Source of the DNA: Streptomyces echinatus
Lineage (GTDB): Bacteria > Actinomycetota > Actinomycetes > Streptomycetales > Streptomycetaceae
Length of the DNA stretch: 64,000 nucleotides
Assembly: GCF_014203595.1 (NCBI RefSeq)
Contig: NZ_JACHJK010000005.1
Coordinates: 494,328 to 558,327, forward strand
Reading direction: 5' to 3'
In this document: in pieces, positions 34,210 to 43,168 of the stretch
Layout of the letters: the number at the start of each line of letters is the position of its first letter
Position numbering within the stretch: position 1 is the stretch's first letter
The notes under the pieces: generated by a model
Database searches by the model: none
Seen by the model: only the letters and a program-made list of their open reading frames with translations
What the model was told of the DNA's origin: nothing
Translations under genes and position numbers: made by a program

Positions 34210-35292
34210 GTGACAGAAGCGATCCTCCTGGTCGGCGGCAAAGGCACCCGGCTGCGACCGCTCACGGTGCACACGCCCAAGCCGATGGTCCCGGCCGCCG
34301 GCGTGCCGTTCCTCACCCACCAGCTGGCGCGGGCGCGAGCGGCGGGCGTCGAGCACATCGTCCTCGCCACCAGCTACCTGGCCGAGGTCTTCGAGCCCTA
34401 CTTCGGCGACGGCTCCGCGCTCGGCCTGCACCTGGAGTACGTGACGGAGGAGGAGCCCCTCGGCACCGGCGGCGCCATCCGCAACGTCGCCGCCCGCCTG
34501 CACTCCGGCCCCGACGACCCGGTGCTGATCTTCAACGGTGACATCCTCACGGGTCTGGACATCGAAGCCCTGGTCGACACCCACGAGTCGACGGGCGCCG
34601 ACGTCTCCCTGCACCTGACGAAGGTGACCGACCCGCGCGCCTACGGCCTCGTCCCCACCGACCCGACCGGCCGCGTCCTCGCCTTCCTGGAGAAGCCGCA
34701 GACCCCGGAGGAGATCGTCACCGACCAGATCAACGCGGGGGCGTACGTCTTCCGCCGCTCGGTCATCGACACGATCCCGGCGGGCCGCCCGGTCTCCGTG
34801 GAGCGCGAGACCTTCCCCGGCCTGCTCGCGGCCGGCGCCCATCTGCAGGGCATGGTCGACTCCACCTACTGGCTGGACCTCGGCACCCCGGCCGCCTTCG
34901 TGCGCGGTTCGGCCGACCTGGTCCTCGGCCGCGCGCCGTCCCCGGCCGTCCCCGGCCGCTGCGGCGACCGCCTCGTCCTGCCCACGGCCAGGGTGGCGCC
35001 GGACGCCAAGCTCACCGGCGGCACGGTGGTGGGCGAGGGCGCGTCCGTGGCGCAGGGAGCCAGGGTCTTCGGCTCGACCATCCTGCCGGGCGCCGTCATC
35101 GAACCCGGCGCGGTCATCACCGACTCCCTCATCGGCAGCCACGCCCGCGTCGGCGAACGCTCCGTCCTGACCGGCACGGTCGTCGGCGACGGCGCGATCG
35201 TGGGCGCCGACAACGAACTCCGCGACGGCGTACGGGTGTGGTGCGACGCCCGCATCCCGGCGGGGGCGGTGCGGTTCTCCTCCGACCAGTAG
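34210..35292 (+). CDS. Sugar-1-phosphate nucleotidyltransferase (mannose-1-P guanylyltransferase-like)
   Basis: The 360-residue enzyme has the nucleotidyltransferase signature LLVGGKGTRLRPLT, KPMVP, the metal-site FNGDIL, EKP and the WLDLGTP segment. A C-terminal left-handed beta-helix of hexapeptide repeats follows (about 250-350, GGTVVGEGASVAQGA). It likely activates mannose-1-phosphate (or a related sugar phosphate) with a nucleotide. The equivalent mycobacterial locus encodes mannose-1-phosphate guanylyltransferase, and manB/manA lie 15-18 kb away here. GTG at 34210. The exact sugar and nucleotide cannot be read from sequence. Confidence 0.88.
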   Translation: MTEAILLVGGKGTRLRPLTVHTPKPMVPAAGVPFLTHQLARARAAGVEHIVLATSYLAEVFEPYFGDGSALGLHLEYVTEEEPLGTGGAIRNVAARLHSGPDDPVLIFNGDILTGLDIEALVDTHESTGADVSLHLTKVTDPRAYGLVPTDPTGRVLAFLEKPQTPEEIVTDQINAGAYVFRRSVIDTIPAGRPVSVERETFPGLLAAGAHLQGMVDSTYWLDLGTPAAFVRGSADLVLGRAPSPAVPGRCGDRLVLPTARVAPDAKLTGGTVVGEGASVAQGARVFGSTILPGAVIEPGAVITDSLIGSHARVGERSVLTGTVVGDGAIVGADNELRDGVRVWCDARIPAGAVRFSSDQ

Positions 35293-35428
35293 GCGGTGCC
35301 GCGGCCGCTCCCGTGGCCGCCGCGCCCGGTCCGGCCGGCTCCGGGAGCCCGCCACCCGTAGACGCCTGCTTATGCGTCCGAGCGTTGGGGCCATGGCCGT
35401 CGCCGTTCCGCTGCCGTTGACTGAACAC

Positions 35429-36265
35429 ATGACGACACCACACAGCACGGACACCAAGGACCCGAAGACACTCGTCATCGGCGGCACCGGAAAGACCGGA
35501 CGGCGCGTCGCGGAGCGGCTCACCCTCCGCGGCCTGCCGGTGCGCGTCGGCTCACGCGCCGGGGAGCCGCCCTTCCGCTGGGAGGACCCCGGTACCTGGG
35601 AGCCCGCGCTCGACGGGGTCGCGGCCGTCTACGTCACCTACTACCCCGACCTGGCCTTCCCCGGAGCCGCCGAGGCGGTGGGCGCGTTCGCCGAACTGGC
35701 CGTACGCCGGGGCGCGCGCCGACTGGTCCTGCTCTCCGGCCGCGGCGAGGAGGGCGCGGTGCGCGGCGAGGACCTGCTCAAGGCGTCGGGGGCGGACTGG
35801 ACCGTCGTACGGGCCAATTGGTTCGACCAGAACTTCAGCGAGAGCTTCTTCCTCGAGCCCGTCCTGGCCGGCGAACTCGCGCTGCCCACCGCGGACGCCG
35901 TGGAACCGTTCGTCGACGCCGACGACATCGCGGACGTCGTCACCGCCGCCCTCACCGACGACCGGCACATCGGCCGGACCTACGAGGTCTCCGGCCCCCG
36001 GCTGCTGAGCCTGCACGACGTCGCCGCCGAACTGTCCGAGGCCACCGGACGCGAGATCAGATACACGCCGGTCTCCCTGGACGACTACCGCCGGCTGCTC
36101 GCGGAGAACGGACTGCCGGCCGAGTTCGCCGACCTCTTCCGGCTCATCCTCGACGGGCGCAACGCCAGTGTCACGCAGGGCGTGCGGGAGGCCCTCGGAC
36201 GACCGCCCCTGGATTTCACCGAGTTCGCCAGGAAGACCGCCGCCACCGGCGTCTGGTCCGTCTGA
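35429..36265 (+). CDS. NmrA-like NAD(P)-binding oxidoreductase/sensor
   Basis: This 278-residue Rossmann protein has VIGGTGKTGRRVAERL at the nucleotide site, then YYPDLAFPG, LLSGRGEEGA and an NmrA-like helical C-terminus. The catalytic Tyr-x-x-x-Lys of classical short-chain dehydrogenases is not evident, so it may be a sensor or a quinone/NAD(P)H reductase-like protein. ATG at 35429 is chosen as the start of conserved sequence; in-frame starts exist at 35372 and 35393. It lies 36 nt before an AraC regulator and probably forms a unit with it and the DUF1772 gene. Confidence 0.82.
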   Translation: MTTPHSTDTKDPKTLVIGGTGKTGRRVAERLTLRGLPVRVGSRAGEPPFRWEDPGTWEPALDGVAAVYVTYYPDLAFPGAAEAVGAFAELAVRRGARRLVLLSGRGEEGAVRGEDLLKASGADWTVVRANWFDQNFSESFFLEPVLAGELALPTADAVEPFVDADDIADVVTAALTDDRHIGRTYEVSGPRLLSLHDVAAELSEATGREIRYTPVSLDDYRRLLAENGLPAEFADLFRLILDGRNASVTQGVREALGRPPLDFTEFARKTAATGVWSV

Positions 36266-36301
36266 CGGTTCCGCGTCCGCCCCCTCTGCGACAGTCGTCC
36301 C

Positions 36302-37336
36302 ATGGATGTTCTGGCCGGCCTGCTGCAAGGCCCGAAGGCACGCGGCGCGTTCGTACTCAGGTCGGTGTTCCGGCCGCCCTGGTCGCTCCGCGTCGAGGAC
36401 CGTGCCCCCGTGTCCCTCGTCACCATGGTCCGCGGGGACGCCTGGGTGATGCCCGACAGCGCGACCCCGGTCCTGCTGAGGCCGGGCGACCTCGCCGTCC
36501 TGCGCGGACCCGACCCGTACACCCTCGCCGACGACCAGGGCACTCCCGTGCGTGTGATCGTGGGCCCCGACCAGCGCTGCACCACCGTCGACGGCACCGA
36601 TCTCACCGACTCGATGGCGCTCGGCGTGCGCACCTGGGGCGAGGCCGACGCACCGGACGCCTCCGTGATGCTCAGCGGCACCTATCAGGCGCCGGGCGCG
36701 GTCGGCCGCCGTCTGCTCGACGCCCTGCCCGCCCTCCTGGTCCGCACCGCCGCGGACACCGACGACCCGCTGATCCCCCTGCTGGCCCGAGAGATCGCCC
36801 GCGACGAACCGGGACAGGAACTCGTCCTCGACCGCCTGCTGGACCTGCTCTTCGTGGGCCTGCTGCGGGACTGGCTCCGGCAGCCGGAGAACGGCGTCCC
36901 CGCCTGGTACAGCGCGCAGTCCGACCCGATCGCCGGCCCCGCTCTCCGGCTGCTCCACGACGACCCCGCCAGGCCCTGGACGGTTCAGTCGCTGGCCCGC
37001 GAGGTCGGCGCCTCCCGGGCGGCCCTGGCCCGCCGCTTCAGCGAGGTGGTGGGGGAGCCGCCGATGGCCTACCTGGCCGGGTGGCGACTGACCCTCGCCG
37101 CCGACCTGCTGTGCCGGCCGGACACGACCCTGACCCAGGTGGCCCACGAGGTGGGCTACGGCAGCGCGTTCGCGCTCAGTTCGGCGTTCAAGCGCGTACG
37201 GGGCGTGAGCCCGCAGGAGTACCGGGCGAACGGCGGCGAGCCGACGGCGGTCTCCCGGCCGACGCCGACCGGGACGGTCGTCCTGGACCGGCAGCCCGTC
37301 CACCCGCCCGTACATCCGCACACCCGAAGACAGTGA
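36302..37336 (+). CDS. AraC-family transcriptional regulator (cupin_6 type)
   Basis: This 344-residue regulator has an N-terminal cupin-like region (1-190, LLQGPKARGAFVLRS) and a C-terminal double HTH (about 225-320). The HTH shows WTVQSLAREVGASRAALARRF, then LTQVAHEVGYGSAFALSSAFKRVRGVSPQEYR. The arrangement fits regulators that respond to a small molecule and control a neighbouring oxidoreductase. It lies between the NmrA-like gene and the DUF1772 gene (10-nt gap). Confidence 0.92.
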   Translation: MDVLAGLLQGPKARGAFVLRSVFRPPWSLRVEDRAPVSLVTMVRGDAWVMPDSATPVLLRPGDLAVLRGPDPYTLADDQGTPVRVIVGPDQRCTTVDGTDLTDSMALGVRTWGEADAPDASVMLSGTYQAPGAVGRRLLDALPALLVRTAADTDDPLIPLLAREIARDEPGQELVLDRLLDLLFVGLLRDWLRQPENGVPAWYSAQSDPIAGPALRLLHDDPARPWTVQSLAREVGASRAALARRFSEVVGEPPMAYLAGWRLTLAADLLCRPDTTLTQVAHEVGYGSAFALSSAFKRVRGVSPQEYRANGGEPTAVSRPTPTGTVVLDRQPVHPPVHPHTRRQ

Positions 37337-37346
37337 GGAAATGATC

Positions 37347-37919
37347 ATGCCAGTGGAACCGCGCCGTCCCGGCGGCGCAGCCGGCGTGCTGCTGACCGTG
37401 GCCTGCGTCGCGATGGGCCTGCTGTCCGGCCTGTTCTACGCCTACGACCTGTCGGTCATGCCGGGGCTCTCCCGTCTCGACGACGCCGCCTATCTCACGG
37501 CGATGCGCAACTTCAACGACGCGATCGACAACAGTGGTCCGTTCGCGGTCCTCTTCCTCGGCGCCCTGGCGGCCACGGTGTGCGCCGCCGTCGCCGAACA
37601 CCGGCGGGGGCGCCGGGCGGCGGCCGCGTGGGCCGCCGGGGCCGGTGTGCTCTACCTGGCCGTCCTGGTGCTCACCGTCGCGGTGAACCTTCCGCTGAAC
37701 GGCGAACTCGCCCGTCTCGGCGACCCGGCGAAGATCGCGGACCCGTCGCTGGCCGACCGGTTCAAGGGCGCCTGGTCGGCCGCCAACCTCGCGCGCACCG
37801 TTCTGACCACGGCCGCGGTGGTGTGCCTGGCCCAGGCGCTGCGGCTGCACGGCACGGCCACCACCACCTCACCACGGACCGAACCGCTCTCACGGCCCGT
37901 CCCGCACCGCGCGTCCTGA
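37347..37919 (+). CDS. DUF1772 integral membrane protein
   Basis: The 190-residue protein has four hydrophobic segments and the DUF1772 pattern (SGLFYAYDLSVMPGL, AMRNFNDAIDNSG, NLPLNGELA). The family includes anthrone-oxygenase-like proteins; many members are of unknown role. ATG at 37347 is preferred over 37341 because GAGGAA is then 6 nt upstream. It follows the AraC gene closely and is probably part of its operon and under its control. Confidence 0.85.
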   Translation: MPVEPRRPGGAAGVLLTVACVAMGLLSGLFYAYDLSVMPGLSRLDDAAYLTAMRNFNDAIDNSGPFAVLFLGALAATVCAAVAEHRRGRRAAAAWAAGAGVLYLAVLVLTVAVNLPLNGELARLGDPAKIADPSLADRFKGAWSAANLARTVLTTAAVVCLAQALRLHGTATTTSPRTEPLSRPVPHRAS

Positions 37920-38013
37920 CCCGCCGCTCACGGCTGACACACCCCGTGCGGCCTGACCTCCGGCCTGGCCCGCACCACACCGCACCGCACGGCGCGCGCC
38001 GCCCGGCCAGGAC

Positions 38014-39027
38014 TCACAGCCCGCCGATGTCACCGACCGGCATCCGCGGGCCCCGGCGCGGACGCACCCGCCCGCTCAGCAGGATCAGCCGAGCGGCCCG
38101 GTGCCGCTGGCCCGCGTACGGCTCCAGCAGGCGCAGCATCTCGGCGTCGTCCGCGTTCCGGTCCCCGGCCAGCGCCCACCCCACGATCCCCGGCAGATGG
38201 AGGTCTCCCACGGTGACCGCGTCCGCCGCGCCGAGACTGCGCTGCACCACCTCGGCCGACGTCCACGGCCCGATCCCCGGTACGACCTCCAGCCGTGCCC
38301 GCGCGGCCTCCGGCTCCATCCCGGCCGCCTCCTCCATCCGTGCGGCGACCCGCACGGCCCGCAGGATCGTCGACGCCCGCTTGTCGTCGACCCCGGCCCG
38401 GTGCCAGTCCCAGGAGGGAATCAGCGCCCAGGTCCGGGGCGCCGGCATCACGTACATCCGCCCGGGCACGGGCCCCGGCGCCGGTTCGCCGTACCTCCGC
38501 ACGAGCGTCTGCCACGCCGCGTACGCCTCGACGGTCGTGACCTTCTGCTCCAGCACCGACGGGATCAGCGACTCCAGCACCAGCCCGGTCCGGGTCAGCC
38601 GGAGCCCCGGCCGCCGGTGCCGGGTCTGTGCCAGCAACCGGTGCCGGGGTACGAACGCGTCCGGGTCGTCGGCCGCGCCGAGCAGTGCGGGCAGCCCGTC
38701 CAGCAGCCACGCGGCGCCCGGGCCCCACGCCTCGCCGAGCACCTCACCGCCGTACGCGCGCACGCGCAGCGTGCCCGGTCCGGCGGGGGTACGGCAGGCC
38801 CGCCACACGGATCCGTCCGGAGCGGCCCGGAACGTCGGGTCGGCGGGCCCGCGCCGGAGCGGTCCGACGGTCAGCCCGAGGTCCAGCGGCCCGTCCGGCA
38901 CCCAGCGCCGCACCATGGCGGGTCCGGCGCTCTGCCGCGGTATCCCGGCGGAGGCCACCGTGGGTACGCCGACATGCCCGCCGCGCACGGTCGCGCGGGT
39001 GGGGCGCGGGGCGAAACGTCCTGCCAC
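38014..39027 (-). CDS. AlkA-like DNA-3-methyladenine glycosylase (HhH-GPD)
   Basis: This 337-residue base-excision repair enzyme has the HhH-GPD core: LIPSVLEQKVTTVEA, the hairpin VVPGIGPWTSAEVV, and the catalytic aspartate region GDLHLPG at the usual distance after it. Wide aromatic and Arg content fits DNA binding. It removes alkylated bases, creating abasic sites. ATG at 39027. It is the last gene of a minus-strand run after fbiB but separated by 59 nt, so it may be transcribed with fbiAB. Confidence 0.88.
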   Translation of the reverse strand: MAGRFAPRPTRATVRGGHVGVPTVASAGIPRQSAGPAMVRRWVPDGPLDLGLTVGPLRRGPADPTFRAAPDGSVWRACRTPAGPGTLRVRAYGGEVLGEAWGPGAAWLLDGLPALLGAADDPDAFVPRHRLLAQTRHRRPGLRLTRTGLVLESLIPSVLEQKVTTVEAYAAWQTLVRRYGEPAPGPVPGRMYVMPAPRTWALIPSWDWHRAGVDDKRASTILRAVRVAARMEEAAGMEPEAARARLEVVPGIGPWTSAEVVQRSLGAADAVTVGDLHLPGIVGWALAGDRNADDAEMLRLLEPYAGQRHRAARLILLSGRVRPRRGPRMPVGDIGGL

Positions 39028-39086
39028 TGGTGAGGTCCTAGGGGTGCCGGGGCTGTCCTACGAGACTAGGCGGTGTCCGGGGGGTT

Positions 39087-40442
39087 TCACCGCACTTCGA
39101 CGAAGGCCCCCGCGTCCCGCTCCGGCCGCGGCCTCGGCTCCTCCGCGGGGCGGCCGACCGCCACCGCGCCCATCGGGTCCCAGTCCGCCGGCAGCTCCAG
39201 CACCTCGCGCACGACGTCCCGGCAGAACATCGTGGACGACACCCACGCCGAGCCCAGCCGCTCCCCGGCCAGGGCGACCAGCAGGTTCTGCACGCCGGCG
39301 CCCGTCGCGACCACGAACATCTCCCGCTCGGCACCGTCCCGCCGGGCGTCCCCGTAGGTGTGCGAGCCGTCCATGACGAGGCAGGGCACGATCAGGTACG
39401 GCGCGTTGCGCAGGACGTCACCGCGCCGGACCCGCTTGGCGATGGACTCCTCGCTCCTGCCGTCCCGGCGCAGGTCGGCGATCCAGGCGTCGCGCATCGC
39501 GTCGAGCAGCCGTACCCGCGACTCCGCCGACTCCAGCAGCACGAACCGCCACGGTGTGGTGTGGTGCGGGGCGGGTGCGGTGACCGCGGCCGCCACCGCG
39601 CGGCGGACCGCGCCGGGGTCGACGGGGTCGTCGGTGAAGGCCCGCACGGTCCGGCGCCCGGTCACGGCCTCCCGGACCGCCTCGGAGGTGCCGAGCCGGA
39701 ACATGTCGTCGGCCGCGGCGCGCACCAGCGCCCGCGCGCCCTCGCCGGTGCCGTCGCGCCCGTCGTCGCCGCCGTCCGCCGGGCGCACGACGTGGGGCAG
39801 CCCGCGGACCACGGCCACCGGCCGCCCCGTCGCCTTGCCCTTGACCAGGTCGCCGGCGGCGGCCAGCTCGTCGGCGGTGGCGACGACGGTCGCGCTGAGC
39901 GGGTTGCCGTGCGCGTCGGTGCCGCCGCGCAGATCGTCCAGCACGTGCACCCCGGCGGCGCCGATCGCCACGTCCGTGAGCCCCGCGCGCCAGGGCCGCC
40001 CGAAGGTGTCGCTGACGAGGACACCGACGTCGACACCGAGGGTGTCGCGCAGACCGGCCCGGATCGCGCGGGCGGACGCGTCCGGGTCCTCGGGCAGCAA
40101 CAGGACGGTTCCGGAAGGGGTGTTGGAGGCGTCCACCCCGGCGGCGGCCATCACCAAGCCCTGCCGGTTCTCCACGATCCGCAGCGTGCCGCGCCGGGCC
40201 ACGACCCGGACCGTCTCGGCGTCGATCGCGGCCTCCCGGTCGGCCGCCCGCACGACCCGGCCCTCGGCCTTGGAGACGATCTTGGAGGTGACGATCAGCA
40301 CATCCCCGTCGGCCAGGCCCGGCTCGGCCGCCGCGATCAGCTTGGCGATGTCGTCCCCCGGACGCACCTCGGGGATGCCGGGCAGGGCCCAGACCCGGTA
40401 CCCCGGCCGCTCCTCCGCCCCGGCGGACGCCGTCGTGCTCAC
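39087..40442 (-). CDS. fbiB: Coenzyme F420:L-glutamate ligase / FMN-dependent dehydratase
   Basis: This 451-residue two-domain FbiB has an N-terminal CofE-type gamma-glutamyl ligase (about 10-250: LPGIPEVRPGDDIAKLI, IVTSKIVSKAEGR, VLVSDTFGRPWRAG). The C-terminal nitroreductase-fold domain (about 270-445: TGRRTVRAFTDD, HHTTPWRFVLLES, LNLLVALAGE-like core) completes it. It extends the F420 tail with glutamates and reduces the dehydro precursor. GTG at 40442 overlaps the fbiA stop by 4 nt, showing coupling. Confidence 0.95.
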   Translation of the reverse strand: MSTTASAGAEERPGYRVWALPGIPEVRPGDDIAKLIAAAEPGLADGDVLIVTSKIVSKAEGRVVRAADREAAIDAETVRVVARRGTLRIVENRQGLVMAAAGVDASNTPSGTVLLLPEDPDASARAIRAGLRDTLGVDVGVLVSDTFGRPWRAGLTDVAIGAAGVHVLDDLRGGTDAHGNPLSATVVATADELAAAGDLVKGKATGRPVAVVRGLPHVVRPADGGDDGRDGTGEGARALVRAAADDMFRLGTSEAVREAVTGRRTVRAFTDDPVDPGAVRRAVAAAVTAPAPHHTTPWRFVLLESAESRVRLLDAMRDAWIADLRRDGRSEESIAKRVRRGDVLRNAPYLIVPCLVMDGSHTYGDARRDGAEREMFVVATGAGVQNLLVALAGERLGSAWVSSTMFCRDVVREVLELPADWDPMGAVAVGRPAEEPRPRPERDAGAFVEVR

Positions 40443-41398
40443 GCCCCCCGCACCTCCTCGGCCAGCGCCAGCGCCTCCCGTGCCATCTGCGCGGCCGCGT
40501 CCACGTCGGTCATCATCAGCGGTACGGCCCGGCAGCGGATGCCGTCCGCCTCGACCCGCTCGACCGTGCCCGCGTCCACGGTGTCGACCAGCCAGCCGTC
40601 CAGCAGTCCGGAGCCGTAGTGCTCGGCGACCGCCGCGGCCGTGGACTCCACGCCGACCGCGGCGAGGACCTTGTCGGCCATCCCGCGCACGGGCGCGTCC
40701 CCGACGAGCGGGGACAGGCCGATCACGGGCACGCCCGCGTCGGCGATGGCCTCGCGGATGCCGGGCACGGCGAGGATCGTGCCGATGGACACGACCGGGT
40801 TGGACGGCGGGAAGAGGATCACGTCCGCCTGCGCGATGGCCTCCAGCACGCCCGGGGCCGGCTTGGCCTGCTCGGCGCCGACCGGGACGACCGCCTCGGC
40901 CGGAACGGAGGCGCGCAGCCGCACCCAGTACTCCTGGAAGTGGATCGCCCTGCGCTCGCCGTCCATCTCGACGGCCACGTGCGTCTCGATCCGGTCGTCG
41001 CTCATCGGGATCAGCTTCACGCCCGGCTGCCAGCGGTCGCACAGCGCCTCGGTGACCGCGCTCAGCGGGAAGCCCGCGCCGAGCATCTGCGTCCGCACGA
41101 TGTGCGTGGCGAAGTCCCGGTCACCGAGCCCGAACCACTCCGGGCCGACCCCGTAGGCCGCCAGTTCCGCCTTGAGGTGGAAGGTCTCGTCGGTCCGCCC
41201 CCAGCCTTGCTCCTCGTTGATGCCGCCGCCCAGCGTGTACATCACCGTGTCCAGGTCCGGGCACACCTTCAGCCCGAAGAGGTGGATGTCGTCGCCGGTG
41301 TTGCCGATGACCGTGACGTCCGCGTCCGGCACGGCCCGCTTCAGACCACGCAGGAAACGGGCACCACCGATGCCGCCTGCCAGAACCACAATGCGCAT
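40439..41398 (-). CDS. fbiA: 2-phospho-L-lactate (phosphoenolpyruvyl) transferase
   Basis: This 319-residue CofD/FbiA enzyme has VVLAGGIGGARFLRGL at the N-terminus, VIGNTGDDIHLFGL, PDLDTVMYTLGGGIN, GWGRTDETF and FPPSNPVVSIG. It transfers the phospho-lactyl or enolpyruvyl-phosphate moiety to the deazaflavin Fo, making (dehydro-)F420-0. It is followed by fbiB with a GTGA overlap. The gene pair lies close to whiB, as in mycobacteria. F420 serves many Streptomyces oxidoreductases. Confidence 0.96.
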   Translation of the reverse strand: MRIVVLAGGIGGARFLRGLKRAVPDADVTVIGNTGDDIHLFGLKVCPDLDTVMYTLGGGINEEQGWGRTDETFHLKAELAAYGVGPEWFGLGDRDFATHIVRTQMLGAGFPLSAVTEALCDRWQPGVKLIPMSDDRIETHVAVEMDGERRAIHFQEYWVRLRASVPAEAVVPVGAEQAKPAPGVLEAIAQADVILFPPSNPVVSIGTILAVPGIREAIADAGVPVIGLSPLVGDAPVRGMADKVLAAVGVESTAAAVAEHYGSGLLDGWLVDTVDAGTVERVEADGIRCRAVPLMMTDVDAAAQMAREALALAEEVRGA

Positions 41399-41493
41399 GG
41401 GGACAGTGTGTCAGCCGCCGGCCGCTCGGCGCGGGGCGGTGGCCGGGTCCGGGGACCGGGTGGACGGGGCTCGCGGGCCGGCCCGACAGGGCG

Positions 41494-41988
41494 TCAGGCG
41501 GTCACCGGACGCGCCTCGCAGTACGGAGAGGTGTGCATGGGCATCTCGGACAGGCCCGGGTGGTACACGTGCAGGCTGACCGCCGGCTCCAGCGCGTCGT
41601 TGACGACCTCGTGCACGTACCCCGGCGCGAACACCCGCTGCGCTCCCGCCGCCAGCGCGCGCGTGCCGCGTCCGGTGCGCTCGGTGAGGGTGCCCTCCAG
41701 GACGGTGAGCACGCCGGAGGAGCGCCCGTGGTCGTGCCGCCCGCTGCTCTGGCCGGGCACCCAGGACAGCAGCCACACCTCGTAGCCGGGGCCGGTGCGC
41801 AGCCGGTGGTACCAGCGGGTGGTGGCGTCGTACCGGACGAGGTGGGCCCACTGGGCGCGGTCGGCGGCGATCGAGCGGGCCAGCCCCACGAACTCGGCGA
41901 CGGTGGCCGGGTGCTCGCGCGGCGGCTGGAGCAGGTGCGGGACTTCGAGGATGTCGCCGGCGATCTGGAGGTCGTTGTCGCTGTTCAT
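41494..41988 (-). CDS. Cysteine dioxygenase type I (cupin)
   Basis: The 164-residue protein has the cupin iron site in GRHDHGRSSGVLTVLEG (His-x-His, with a Gly where some cupins have Glu) and the third histidine in PGYVHEVVN. YEVWLLSWVPGQ precedes the site. This matches bacterial cysteine dioxygenases, which oxidise cysteine to cysteine sulfinate. ATG at 41988 is taken as the start (MNSDNDLQIAG). The reading frame extends to 42072, but that part is not family-like. Monocistronic, upstream of fbiA and divergent from whiB. Confidence 0.88.
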   Translation of the reverse strand: MNSDNDLQIAGDILEVPHLLQPPREHPATVAEFVGLARSIAADRAQWAHLVRYDATTRWYHRLRTGPGYEVWLLSWVPGQSSGRHDHGRSSGVLTVLEGTLTERTGRGTRALAAGAQRVFAPGYVHEVVNDALEPAVSLHVYHPGLSEMPMHTSPYCEARPVTA

Positions 41989-42678
41989 CGGATGCGGTGG
42001 TCCTCGGCGAAGAGTGGGGGGCTGGAGCTGGGAGGTGGAGCCGGCGTGACGCGTGCGGTCCGCCCGGATCACGGGCGGGCGGGGTGTCCCGGATGAGGGA
42101 TCAGCAAGCGGGAGACGCGACCGAGCCGGGATGGACTCGGGAACAGCCGGAGCGGGCTTGGCTCAACAGCTGGGACAGCAACAACAGCTACAGCGCGCGC
42201 GGGCGGCACCGAGGGACCCGGCGATGCGGGTCGAGGTGGGTGCCAAGTTCGCGAGCATGCCCCCTAGGACAGCGGTTCACACCCGCACTGTCAACTCGGC
42301 GCCCGGTATGTGGGACATGTTTCACCTCATCCGGTTCTTCTGTCAGGTGAAAGGTTTGTTCTCGGGGGTGCCGGGACACATGGGGCACATCCGAGCGCTG
42401 AAGCCTGGCGGAACGCGATCGAACACGGAGGCGTCTTGCTCCGTACAGAGAATCTGTACGGGGGTTCGACCGCCCTCGCGGGTTCGGCTGCGTGCAGAGG
42501 TTTATGGCGATTTGAACACTTTCCGCATGGCCTTGGTTCCGCAGAGTGAATAACGGGCCCAATAGCAGATCTCGGCTTGACTCGCCCGGAGCAGCACACT
42601 TGTAATTTCACTCGTGTCGTTCAGCCGAAATCGGTAACGGCTACGCACGGGGACGCGAAAGACAGACGAGGGGCGCAC
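41989..42678. promoter_or_regulatory. Long intergenic region upstream of whiB
   Basis: This 690-nt stretch has no credible gene and lower G+C in its right half. It holds a perfect 8-bp inverted repeat TTTCACCT-N17-AGGTGAAA (42320-42327 with 42345-42352), an AGGTGAAA arm being typical of a regulator site. It also holds two GACAC-like words near 42315 and 42376 and the promoter at 42577-42606. whiB in S. coelicolor is known to be transcribed from more than one promoter with developmental control, consistent with this length. Confidence 0.5.
42577..42606 (+). promoter_or_regulatory. Probable whiB promoter
   Basis: TTGACT (42577-42582) and TGTAAT (42601-42606) are separated by 18 nt, about 72 nt before the whiB ATG. 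Both boxes are close to the housekeeping consensus. Confidence 0.55.
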
Positions 42679-42942
42679 ATGACCGAGCTGGTGCAGCAAC
42701 TGCTGGTCGACGACGCGGACGAGGAACTCGGCTGGCAGGAGCGCGCGCTGTGCGCCCAGACCGACCCCGAGTCCTTCTTCCCCGAGAAGGGCGGCTCCAC
42801 CAGAGAGGCGAAGAAGGTCTGCCTCGCCTGCGAGGTCCGCTCCGAGTGCCTCGAGTACGCCCTCGCCAACGACGAGCGCTTCGGCATCTGGGGCGGTCTG
42901 TCCGAGCGCGAACGCCGCCGTCTGAAGAAGGCCGCCGTCTGA
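42679..42942 (+). CDS. whiB: WhiB, iron-sulfur developmental regulator
   Basis: This 87-residue Wbl protein appears identical or nearly so to S. coelicolor WhiB from memory. Cysteines 25, 48, 51 and 57 (C-x22-C-x2-C-x5-C) bind a 4Fe-4S cluster. The turn GIWGGLSERERRRLKK provides the G(I/V)WGG motif and basic DNA-binding tail. WhiB acts with WhiA to stop aerial growth and start sporulation septation. ATG at 42679 has GAGGGG upstream; the frame extends left but is not conserved. A long regulatory region precedes it. Confidence 0.97.
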   Translation: MTELVQQLLVDDADEELGWQERALCAQTDPESFFPEKGGSTREAKKVCLACEVRSECLEYALANDERFGIWGGLSERERRRLKKAAV

Positions 42943-43028
42943 AGACGGCCGCCCGCGCGCGTGACACCCGCGGAACACCCACGCACGCGTACCCGCGAAA
43001 ACCTCACGAACGGCCCGTCACCGGTGGG

Positions 43029-43037
43029 TTATCCACA
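43029..43037 (+). other. Single perfect DnaA-box-like 9-mer
   Basis: TTATCCACA matches the classical DnaA box exactly. It lies between whiB and the GT2 gene. One box alone is common by chance or as a regulatory site and does not indicate an origin. Confidence 0.3.
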
Positions 43038-43168
43038 GGGGGCGGGCCGTCGTCATGGGCAGCCGATAGTGTGGGCGCTCGTCCGAGACGCCCCGCTGTC
43101 CCCCCGACGCACGACACGAGGAGACACAGGCGTCCACCGCAGTCCATCGAACCGGGGCCCGTACCTCG

